From: Antedon mediterranea
Lineage: Eukaryota; Echinodermata; Crinoidea; Comatulida; Antedonidae
Length of the DNA stretch: 64,000 nucleotides
Reading direction: 5' to 3'
Assembly (NCBI RefSeq): GCF_964355755.1
Contig: NC_092677.1
Span: 15,098,101-15,162,100, forward strand
The position numbers and the translations under genes were made by a program. The notes beneath the pieces are model-generated. The model did no database searches and had not been told where the DNA came from. It saw only the letters and a program-made list of their open reading frames with translations. The number at the start of each line of letters is the position of its first letter. The stretch's first letter is position 1. Shown here piece after piece: positions 49,089 to 58,053 of the stretch.

Positions 49089-51102
49089 TCAAAGTTCAAT
49101 GTTTATGACTCCTCCTGAAAGACCCGATTTTAGATTTTGAACAGCTTGTTGACTCATTTCTTCAATGCATTCCATCGTTGCCGTTGCACAGTGAGGTGTT
49201 ATTATAACGTTCTGCATTTGAAGAAGTGGATGACCTTTTGGTAAAGGCTCAGGTTCTGTGACGTCGAGACCAGCAGCAGAGATTGTCCCGTTCTGCAATG
49301 CATCAACTAAATCATCAGTGTCAACCACGCTCCCTGTGAAACAAAATATTGTTTGTAGGCTACGTGTAGAGATTCTTCCGTTATTAAGCTACGGACCAAA
49401 AATGGCACAGGTTTGTCGTTACAGATACAGATATGCCTACTTATCATTGATCTTTGGTTCAAGATGAGAATAATACGTTTTATGTAATTAAAAAAAAAGG
49501 GTCATGTCATTAAGACGTGGAGAATTTTTAATTTATATACGCAGAGCGACAAGACAACAACGACATAGCAGAAGAATATCAGAATAACCATCGTACAGGT
49601 ATAAGCATGCGCAGATGATGAAAGCATATGCTGTTTGCTTTTATAGAAGTATTTTGTTATACTCACCTCTTCCAATGTTTATTAGTATTGATGTAGGCTT
49701 CATGAATGCTAATTCTTTTTGGCCAATTAGCTTGTTGGTTTCTGTTGTTAGTGGCACAGCAATGACGAGAAAATCTACCTGTTTTAGCAGTTCTTCTAAT
49801 GTTTCGCAGTATTCAGCATCAACGCGTTCCTCGTCTAATTGCGATCTGTTTCATTTAGATATTTAAAAACAAATAATTATATTAAACTAACACATGCATA
49901 GGTTGACCATTGTATGTCGTTCTGGAATACTAAAGGACTATTGATATAGATAAGTGCATGCATGAAGCTATGGCAAAATTGACAACTTTCAAATGCCACC
50001 AGCAACGAGGTCAGCAGTTATGGATCTAAATTTAACTTTTATAGATTTGGTAGATCAAAGGTGTTATGTTTGGTTGCGACACGATCAGTTTCACGTCCCT
50101 AAACAGAAATCGAAAACACATGCCTATTAAAATGAGAACATACCTTCTTGTTCTATTATGGTACAATATTTTCATATTAAATCCCATTGCTCGTTTTGCA
50201 ATACAATACCCTATGTTACCCATACCAAGGATACCAATTGTCGCTCCAGTAATGTTTCGTCCAATTAAATTGAAGTAAGCCGAGTCGTAAATTGTTAAAC
50301 GTTCTTTTGAAGCTGTCACGGCTGCAAAAAAAATGTAGATGAGAATATAAGCTGAGCATCTTTGCTAATTTACCATTTGACATTTTTCAAGTTATAGGCC
50401 TACACATTGAAATCTTTCAAGTGACAGATGAGGAATTCTATCATTTACGTTAATTGCCTATATAAAAATTATTGGTATCGATTTAATATTAAATATATTG
50501 CCAAAGATACACATGCAGTGAATTCATCATTTACTATCTAACAATTTATTCAAAGGCAAAGTGGGTAATCCCTTTGATAGTTGATTAAGTTTACTTTTTA
50601 GATATGAATGAAATGGAAAATGTGGAGAAAAAATAAAGGCTACATACGATGCTCTACAAAGTCTCAGATTGGAGTTTCATACTAATTGTAATACTTTAAT
50701 TATACATATTTTATATGAATACTGAAGTACCTTCAGAAAGTTTTCTGGCCGTAGCAAGCATCAGAACGAATGCAAAATCGGCAGTCGGTTCAGCAGTGAC
50801 TTTTGGAATCGCCGCTATACGAACATTCCGCTTACGGAACGCCACAACATCCAGACCATCTACTCCAGCGCCACGAACGCTAATAATTTTCAATTTTGGA
50901 AGCGAATGCATGTCGACTAATTTTGGTAGAGTAAAAACATCAATAGGACAAAGAATAATTCCTTCAATGTCGTTGGCGTATTTTTCCGTATTTCCACACA
51001 ATTCATCTTCATGGATTACCGTAAATTCAGCTTCGAGGCTCGATATTGTGGTCATGTATCTCTTCATTAGTCTACCAACTAGCACAGTTTTTTTGAGTGA
51101 CA
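49089..51102 (-). CDS. D-2-hydroxyacid dehydrogenase (GRHPR/GhrB-like), gene B
   Basis: Paralogue of gene A with the same exon structure: 51102-50731, 50321-50144, 49845-49667, 49333-49089. The last three exons have exactly the same lengths as in gene A (178, 179, 245), which shows duplication of the whole spliced gene. About 324 residues. GMGNIG, NIGRG, DVTEPEP and TPHCAT are present, so the NAD site and the Arg/Glu/His triad are intact; the Ser after the catalytic His in gene A is Cys here. The first listed exon again begins after a pyrimidine-rich acceptor (tatactttag) with TG in phase 1 and no suitable ATG, so a short upstream exon carrying the start is expected. The frame that reads through the acceptor to an ATG further upstream is not the likely start. 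Confidence 0.88.
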
Positions 51103-51211
51103 CTAAAGTATAAAAAAAAAAATACCGTTTTACAACATAGTTAAACGAGAAAGCCACTCCGAGAGTGCATAGTCCGCCTAATATAAAATTCTCTTACATA
51201 AGAAAATGGAG

Positions 51212-51403
51212 CTTTCGCCGATGACTATGCTCTATCCGATTAGCCTATGAGATCATGTTCCGAATATGAGCACTGTTTCAATAAATTGACAGTGCTACAA
51301 TTGATTTATAGGCTATATAAATCATACTGTCAAATTATTGAATCAGTGCTCATATTCGGACCATGATCTCATAATCGCGTCGATCATAGCTCATTGGCGA
51401 AAG
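51212..51403. mobile_element. Long imperfect inverted repeat (foldback element)
   Basis: The left arm from ctttcgccgatgactatg through ccgaatatgagcactg and ttcaataaattgacagt is matched in reverse by actgtcaaattattgaatca through gtgctcatattcgg and gagctcattggcgaaag. Arms are about 85-90 bp with mismatches and a centre near 51308. There is no coding capacity. A tRNA-like B box in reverse (gggattcgaacc, 51429-51440) follows the right arm. Confidence 0.75.
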
Positions 51404-51548
51404 TATTTTTTAGTTTTTTTGTCTCTGCCGGGATTCGAACCTGCAATATTATTTTTGAAAACCGTTGCGTATTCAAGTTTAAGGTCGTTTGTTGTATTAG
51501 TGTATCTAGTGGGTGAAAAGCTGTGATAATATCATAGGCCTACACTAT

Positions 51549-51620
51549 ATGGCTGTGGTCTAGTGGTATGATACTCGCCCTGTAAGCGAGAGGTCGCAGG
51601 TTCGAATCCCACCTGACCCA
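51549..51620 (+). other. tRNA-like sequence, probably a pseudogene
   Basis: The sequence has a D-arm gtctagtggtatgat, a perfect 5-bp anticodon stem ctcgc/gcgag with loop cctgtaa, and a T-loop ggttcgaatcc, followed by ttttt as for Pol III termination. However, the acceptor and T stems pair badly and position 33 is C instead of T. It resembles tRNA-Pro or tRNA-Thr in outline. I call it a tRNA pseudogene or tRNA-derived element rather than a working tRNA. Confidence 0.5.
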
Positions 51621-51625
51621 TTTTT

Positions 51626-51642
51626 ACTCGGGGTACCCGAGT
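51626..51642. repeat. Perfect hairpin after the tRNA-like sequence
   Basis: actcggg and cccgagt pair exactly around the three-base loop gta. It follows the T-run behind the tRNA-like sequence. Confidence 0.6.
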
Positions 51643-51746
51643 CTAGGACTCGCTCATATTCTCGTCTTCCTCTTCTTCCACTAGTTCTTCACGCGCCCGG
51701 TTCACGCGTCGTCTGACGGCTCTGAAACATGGCATGCATATACTGG

Positions 51747-52310
51747 GTAATAGTGAACAAAGCTATAGAAAGAAAATGTTCGTACTTCAACCGGATGCAG
51801 AATTATGACGTCATAAACATGGTACCAATCGAAAAAATTGCGATTTATAAAGTACTAATCCTCCCTTATTCGTTGTAGCATGGATTAAAGTTAATCCATG
51901 GTTGTAGTAGGCCTATTGAGCTGGGATTTGGCATGGGTATACTACACTACAGGGACATGTCCTCAAAGCTATAGAGCCGTATTTTTTAATTTCAACCCGG
52001 ATGCAGCCATATGACGTCTCGAAGATGGTACCTTGGTGCCAAACGTTTTTCGTCGTAATACAGCCGTGGCAATTCAAAGGTCTTGCCTTGGAGAATAAGA
52101 ATATATACAGTAAAACGTACCTATTTATGATATTGTGACGTCACTTCTGCTCCCGGAAATAGCAAAAAATCACTTCGAGATTTTATATAATTTACCGTAA
52201 TTATGCCATTTCCAGTTATGTGACGTAACTTTTCGGAATATAGCCGTATTTGGTAGCGCAGGTTATTAATGTGTATGTGACGTTACATCCTGTCTTATGA
52301 CGTCATTACA
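51747..52310. other. Noncoding region with diverged duplication and CRE-like palindromes
   Basis: Two diverged copies of a block with caaagctatag, ttcaaccCggatgcag, tatgacgtc and atggtacc occur at about 51770-51825 and 51984-52033. TGACGTCA occurs perfectly at 51806, 52136 and 52298, and one-base variants at 52012, 52221 and 52278. TGACGTCA is the CREB/ATF consensus. No gene is seen in the region. Confidence 0.6.
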
Positions 52311-53262
52311 GCTTCTTTTTCTGTACCCTGAGTATCGCACATTTGTGCTTGTTTCAAATTTCAGTTTACTTGTTACTTTAAGACCGGCTTTGGGACCGTG
52401 GTTCGGATTGCCTCAAACATTAATGGAGTTGTCCTTGACCACATATCTATCTGTATTTTCATTTTGGAAAAAGATCTTGCAATAGCATTTTGATTAATCT
52501 GATCCTCCTGCTAACAAACAGATAGAAAACAGACAAAAGACACACGTGATCGATTACATTATACAGAGTACCTTCCTGCCAAAGGTATAAAAAAACAACA
52601 AAACATCAAACCAAACAGGGCTACTAGATTAAAACAGGGCTACGGCAACACTGGTCTATACGACACAGCAGGCTCATTTTGTACGTAACTATAACTCCCG
52701 CTATTGTATTTAATTAATTTCATTTAGCATTCATTTAACAATATTTAAAATACATAAAGAAAAAATACCAAAATATTGGAGTATTAAAATTGAATAAAAC
52801 CAAAGTTAATGGTATATATATATATATATAATATATATAGTATAAGCATACAATATATTATATTGTATGATTATAGGCCTACTTTTGTGAGAGCCTGTGG
52901 CCTTTTTGCAGCTGATTGTAGATAGCAGTTTAGTATTAGGCCTACTGAAACTTACGTTTACTTGAAATATACTTACTCATAAACCGTTTAAATCTCACGA
53001 ATTACCTTACAAGCCTGTGTTACAAAATAATTTCTGCATAAAGTAGTTAAATCCAATATAAAATTATATAATATTATCCCGCCACATCAGCACGTAAACG
53101 GATATACGGTTCAGTGAACATCGACTAAGCATGCCAAATTATTCGCATGTACAGTATATACTTAATAGGTCACGTCAAACTTAATTTCTCAATTATTTAA
53201 ACAATTCTACATAATTCGTTAAAAAACAAGACATAGTAAACAATATATAGATATATATATAT
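52311..53262. other. Intergenic, AT-rich, with TA microsatellites
   Basis: No coding sequence supported. A TA microsatellite lies at about 52811-52840 and another short one at about 53242-53262, directly before the truncated tRNA-like copy. Confidence 0.6.
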
Positions 53263-53263
53263 A

Positions 53264-53448
53264 GTGGTCTAATGGTTAGGGCAACTGCATATCAAGCAGA
53301 CGGTCCGAGTTCGAGTCTCGGTTGGGGCGACTTTTTCTCATTCTCACAGATTTCCTCATCTTTGTCGTTTCAAAAATTAATTAAATAATTTTCAGTGTAT
53401 CACCGAGCGGTTTGGAATTTATTTCTATGCCTGTTGTGTTTATATATA
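53264..53448 (+). pseudogene. 5'-truncated tRNA-like copy with conserved 3' flank
   Basis: From gtggtctaatggttag the sequence equals the tRNA-like gene at 53885-53956 except for one T-loop base, and the identity continues about 120 bases into the 3' flank. The 5' acceptor strand is replaced by a TA microsatellite, so the molecule could not fold fully. The T-loop (ttcgagt) is canonical here, unlike in the other copy. Confidence 0.7.
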
Positions 53449-53555
53449 AAAGTATCTCTCGAGATCCCGCTTAGTGAATAAATATACTGAATTATAGATG
53501 AGGGCATATCAATTTGATCTCTGGTGCGCGTGCGTACAACTGAGGACTAGTTGTG

Positions 53556-53800
53556 TTCCATTTGATTTGATTTGATTTGATTTATTTCGGCATCAGTACA
53601 TAAAATATCACAGACATACAATTAAAATTGGCAAATATAAAAATACCAAAATAAAACAAGGATGCCAAGGATAACTCATAAAAGTCCTCTACGGACTTGT
53701 TTCCAATGAGGTCCTTTGAAAGAACAGCAAAAAAGACAAACAAAGCAACATAATAAAAATAACAAAAAACAGCAAAAAGGACAATCGAAAAAAGAAGAAG
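53556..53800 (-). repeat. Non-LTR retrotransposon 3' end with (ATCAA)n tail
   Basis: On the minus strand the body ends in a run of atcaa pentamers at 53556-53580. It resembles 10790-10990 in its end and tail. The insertion lies between the two tRNA-block copies. Confidence 0.5.
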
Positions 53801-53884
53801 CGCTAATTAAATAGTTTAAACCGTACCACGCCGAGAATGTTAAAGGGTCGTTATCCGATCGAGTTAAAGAACAATACCATGAAA

Positions 53885-53956
53885 GCCTCAGTGGTCTAAT
53901 GGTTAGGGCAACTGCATATCAAGCAGACGGTCCGAGTTTGAGTCTCGGTTGGGGCG
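53885..53956 (+). tRNA. tRNA-like gene, predicted anticodon ATC (Asp)
   Basis: Full cloverleaf by eye. Acceptor gcctcag pairs with ttggggc in seven of seven positions including two wobbles. The D-arm is gtct/gggc with a gg-containing loop, the anticodon stem ctgc/gcag has loop atatcaa with T at position 33, and the T stem ccgag/ctcgg is perfect. A ctttttct terminator follows. The anticodon reads ATC, which would decode GAT (Asp); cytosolic tRNA-Asp normally has GTC. The T-loop has T instead of the near-invariant C at position 56, weakening the B box. It may be a young pseudogene. Confidence 0.5.
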
Positions 53957-54059
53957 ACTTTTTCTCATTCTCACAGATTTCCTCATCTTTGTCGTTTCAA
54001 AAATTAATTAAATAATTTTCAGTGTATCACCGAGCGGTTTGGAATTTATTTCTATGCCT

Positions 54060-54064
54060 GTTGT

Positions 54065-54099
<35 letters not shown>

Positions 54100-54100
54100 C
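54060..54100. repeat. TA microsatellite
   Basis: A (TA)n run of about 17 units ends the second copy of the duplicated tRNA block. A short TA run ends the first copy as well (53441-53447). Confidence 0.9.
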
Positions 54101-54959
54101 ATCCAAAGGCAAATTACTGAAAAAAATGACAATGCTGTGGGTATCAGTGGCTGGATCTCAATGGAATACAAAATAAAAGCGAAAAGCTAAATCAAAACGA
54201 GAAGTAAAACAGCCAGAAAAGTTAGCAGAGCTTTCGGGCAACACTAGCCCTAGCTGTTATGTTTGTTGTCTTTTATATTAGATACCGAGACTAGAGACAC
54301 AGATGTATTTTATGTAAAGACCGTTATTTATTTCAGCTTTGGAAGTGTTGTCTCTATAACAACTTTGTCTTTCCTCCGCCCCTCTATCTACTAGTACTAC
54401 AAGATCATAATAATTATTAGCACAATAATGTGACAATGGCTCAATATTTCCGTATATCTGAGAATTTAACTCCATGATCTCAGGTGTGTAAGAGGTATAA
54501 CTGTTGAATTTAAGCGTGGTACCCACTAGCGACACAACGCAAGGACGTAACGAAACGCAAGTGAATTGATCAATCACAAGCGATGGCTGATTCGCTTGTG
54601 ATTGCTAACTGTCTCTTGTCATTGGTTAAAACGCTTGCGTTGCGTTTACGTCCTTGCGTTACGTTCTAGTGTTACGTTCTAGTGGGAACCAAGCTTTTTA
54701 TAGTGTTATTACGAATAGGCGAGTTATTAAAAAGAAAATGTTTGTAGGATTTATCATAATTTGTTTACAGTAGGTCTACAATAAAAATCTACCTAACATG
54801 TAAAGCATGTCTTATACTAATATGCTGCAAAAAAAACTGGAGTTCAAAAGTTTTAAGAACAGAGCAAAATAAACGAGTCCCTAAAAAATCCCTCTGAAAT
54901 CATAATTAAATCAAAATTGTAGATTAATGTTACAGTGTTTCTTAAAGTTTTGGGATCAA

Positions 54960-55175
54960 AATTCAGTACTCATAACTCCAGCTGAACGATTTTAGATTCA
55001 GGAAAGCTGTTGACTCATAGTCGCATTCCTGTACTTCGTTGCTGGTGCACTGTGAGGTGTTATTACAACTTTCTGAGTGTGAAGAAGTGCTCTTGTGACG
55101 TCCAGACCTGCCAGCATGAGCTATGATTATCTCGTTATGTAAAGCTTCAACTAAAATTGGTATCAATTATCAAAA
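54960..55175 (-). pseudogene. Decayed last exon of a D-2-hydroxyacid dehydrogenase
   Basis: Reading on the minus strand, segments match the final exon of genes A and B: tagttgaagcttt, gatgtcacagag as gacgtcacaagag, taataacacctcacagtgca, caacag followed by a diverged ctgttcaaaatctaaaa, and the C-terminal gagtcatgaa as gagttatgag. About 30 bases covering DVTEPEP-LPxxHP are deleted, and frame shifts interrupt the frame. No other exons were recognised nearby. It marks a third dehydrogenase copy next to EPHX1-like copy 3. Confidence 0.75.
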
Positions 55176-55406
55176 CATTTATAACATATACTATCCACCC
55201 TTGAATCAAAGTGTAAAATGCAATGCATGTCTCTATTTAGACTAGACTATAGTGTGCATTATTGTACCATATAACATTACATGCTGCTGCTCCAAGCTAG
55301 ACCTCAAATTCAAGTATAGGTAATAGGCATACTGTATGTAATGTTTAGATTAACATTAAATGGCTGTTATACAGTAAGTAGACATTTTAATCCTTCCCTG
55401 ATCTAA

Positions 55407-56783
55407 TTAAACGTGTTTTCTTTTATTTATCGCCATAACAAACTTTTTAAGGTCTTCTGCTAACAAACCTGGAACCTCCAAAGCAGCAAAATGTCCTCCG
55501 CGTGGCATAATAGTATATTGTACAAGATCAACATACTGTCCATGAAGCCATGGTTTTGGCGGTCGTAGTAACTCGTCTGGAAAAACTGCAACGGCTGATG
55601 GAACATTAAATTCATACATAGGATCTTGAAACACCTTTGGCATGTTCTCCTTGTAAAACCTCATTGCCGTTGTCATTGAACCAGTCATCCAATATAACAT
55701 AATATTTGTCAGAAGATCATCCAAATCAAATTTTCCTTCAATGCCACAGTCATCCTTATTTCGATCATCCTTATGTTTAGTTATCGTCGTAAATTTCTCC
55801 AAAATGTAGGCAGCTAATCCAACAGGCGAATCGTCAAGCGCGTGACCAATAGTATCTGGTTTGGTTGCTTGTATGTGTGAGTAACCGGTTTCCTTTATAA
55901 GTTCCTTCAACAGGTAACTCGCTGGAAAAACCATTTCTTGATGTTCTTTGGAGCTTAACACCAGACTTGGGAAATAACTTCCAATGACGAATCGAAGAAA
56001 TTGGAATGAAACATATGGTACTGCCATATTCGAATGCAAACCTAGGATTGAATTCGGTGCTATTAGAGCCATCTTAACAATTACGGTAGCTCCAAAATCT
56101 CCACCTTGGATGTAGTATTGGTTAAAGCCAATTCGTTTCATGAGTTTATCAAAGATTCTTGCAACGACGACAGCGTCGAGACCCATTTTGTGAGAACCTT
56201 CTGAAAAAGTAAAGCCTGGTATAGAAGGACAAATGACCTCAAAGACCACATCTTCATCACTACCATCAGTGGATTTTGTAAGCATACGAGAAATTTGAAG
56301 AAATTCATAGAAAGAGCCAGGCCAACCGTGAATTAGCATCAATGGAACCGCTTTCTGTCCCGCTTTGAGAATTGGCTTGACATGTATAAAATGTATATCC
56401 AAGCCCTCGATGTTGGTTTTAAAATGATCAAATTTATTGATCTCTTCTTGATGCTTCGTCCAATTATAACTGCTTAGCCAATAGTTTGCCACCTTCTTCA
56501 TGTACTCTGGTCTTATACCGTAGTGTGACCGACTGTTTTCTAGCCCTTCGCCAAATCGGGTATTTTTTATTCTCGATTGCAAATCGTTCAAAGCAGAGTT
56601 GTCAAATTCAACTTTAAACGACGTTATAACATCTGATGGCGGCGTTGTTGGTCGGGGCCCTTTACCCCACCATCCGTCGCCATACTCGGGAGGCTCTGGT
56701 GGTGAATCAAATACCCCAGCCGACATTAAGGATAGTACAATGGCTAAAACAAGCACGCATATTGATAATACTTTACAAAACAT
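55407..56783 (-). CDS. EPHX1: Microsomal epoxide hydrolase (EPHX1-like), copy 3 (diverged)
   Basis: Single-exon frame of 458 residues, clearly homologous to copies 1 and 2 but much more diverged. The N-terminal anchor (4-22), PEYGDGWWGKG, HGWPG (152-156), nucleophile Asp229, Tyr301, Tyr377, Glu404 and His431 are all present. The residue after the nucleophile is Phe (GGDFG) instead of the usual Trp, and two residues are inserted around 175. The lysine-rich end NKRKHV differs from LRRKTP. The catalytic set is complete, so activity is expected, perhaps with another substrate preference. It is separated from copies 1 and 2 by the dehydrogenase genes. Confidence 0.94.
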   Translation of the reverse strand: MFCKVLSICVLVLAIVLSLMSAGVFDSPPEPPEYGDGWWGKGPRPTTPPSDVITSFKVEFDNSALNDLQSRIKNTRFGEGLENSRSHYGIRPEYMKKVANYWLSSYNWTKHQEEINKFDHFKTNIEGLDIHFIHVKPILKAGQKAVPLMLIHGWPGSFYEFLQISRMLTKSTDGSDEDVVFEVICPSIPGFTFSEGSHKMGLDAVVVARIFDKLMKRIGFNQYYIQGGDFGATVIVKMALIAPNSILGLHSNMAVPYVSFQFLRFVIGSYFPSLVLSSKEHQEMVFPASYLLKELIKETGYSHIQATKPDTIGHALDDSPVGLAAYILEKFTTITKHKDDRNKDDCGIEGKFDLDDLLTNIMLYWMTGSMTTAMRFYKENMPKVFQDPMYEFNVPSAVAVFPDELLRPPKPWLHGQYVDLVQYTIMPRGGHFAALEVPGLLAEDLKKFVMAINKRKHV

Positions 56784-57784
56784 GTCTGTCCGGCGGTCGT
56801 GTCGTGTGAATCGACGTGACCTCTTTTCACCAACACACGTAATTACAATACCTTAGGTACCTGGACGATCGAACGTGCAGGTCATGTACAAAATAATGTA
56901 ATGCTTAGTCTACTTACTTATGTAAATAATGATTATGAATGCTATGCAACGGTTAAATCGGATCCAATCAAAACTGACTAAACGGGTTAAAGGTTGTTTC
57001 TGTAAAAGCAATTACTCAAATACCCGACAGCTCTATTTAAATCAAACAATACGGTTATTTCCGACTTGGCTTCAATAGAGCGTGGTGGATTAAACTTTGT
57101 ATAGTTGGCTATTATAGTAGTCTATTATTAATATTGATTGAAATATTTATTTATACTGGGTAATAATAAATTGTTATTGCCTTTTGAAACGGCAATGACA
57201 GTAGGCTTGGCTACCAGCACTTAACCTGACCATTATATGGACGTTAAAGTAGGTCTACGAACTTATTCCTCAATATTCAACTTTAATTTCTTTCATTTCG
57301 GAAATATTTCATCCTCAAAAAACTATAATTAAAAAAGAATAACAAAATTTAATAGTTCTCCATCTACAAAACATGCGTATCTGTGTGTAATGCACTGCAG
57401 TAAAAATAATTGGTTTCAGAGAAAATAAATGAATGAATAAAACAACGGATCCGCTATTGCATATTTATTTATTTATTTTTATTTATTTATTTTATTTAAC
57501 AACATATTTATACAGGATAATACACAATCAAGTATAAATAAACTTGTTTTGCATTGTGGTCCTCGCATATCATTTAGGCCTATTTATTTAAATTTTATTT
57601 TAATATTTATTTAACTTTTTATTTGATTTTTTATTTTATTTAATTTTAAATTAATTATAATTAAACCGGTAAAAGAACACGTTACGTTCATTCGTTCCCA
57701 TCATAACATTAACAATGAAATAATAAAATAATGTTTGTTATTCGCGTTTACAGAAGAGCCAGAGCAATCAGATACGTAGGCCTA
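56784..57784. other. Intergenic region between EPHX1-like copy 3 and DEDD
   Basis: The first 100 bases are the leader and promoter side of EPHX1-like copy 3. The rest is AT-rich, with a low-complexity tttattta run at about 57465-57660. No gene is seen. Confidence 0.6.
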
Positions 57785-57955
57785 AATCAAAAAACTAATT
57801 TGAAAAAAAAATGTGGTGTGACGAAAATGGTAGTGATATGCCCAAATATGGTAGTGATATGACATCATCATGTCCATATATGGGCACATTCCATTTTTTT
57901 TCCACACATTTTGATAGTGTAGACCTCGATGTGTAGACCATGGACAGAGCTTAAA
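57785..57955. mobile_element. TGTCTACACTATCAAAC-family MITE next to the DEDD start
   Basis: Contains aatggtagtgatatgccc, tggtagtgatatgacatcat, gtccatatatgggcacat and the right inverted repeat tttgatagtgtagac, matching 17918-18051. The left inverted repeat is lost. It ends about 100 bases before the DEDD start codon, so it lies within the probable promoter. Confidence 0.75.
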
Positions 57956-58053
57956 GTTTTCACGGGTCGCGCGCAAAATGCATAGTAAATAAATTCCGCC
58001 CTCTAGAATACGCCTGCAACAACACAACATGCAATTCAATCAACAACAGAGAA
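57956..58053 (+). promoter_or_regulatory. Probable DEDD leader and core promoter
   Basis: Short CpG-containing stretch (gggtcgcgcgc, ccgccctc) directly upstream of the DEDD ATG, which has a good context (agaaATGG). No TATA box at a convincing distance. The boundary with the MITE is sharp. Confidence 0.4.

Noticed and set aside
51103-51157. In-frame ATG upstream of dehydrogenase gene B exon 1
   Set aside because: The extension reads back through a strong acceptor (pyrimidines then ttag) located exactly where gene A also has one, so it is intron.
51418-51445. Reverse-strand tRNA gene
   Set aside because: Only a T-arm-like gggattcgaacc is present; no matching A box or acceptor stem was found upstream on that strand.
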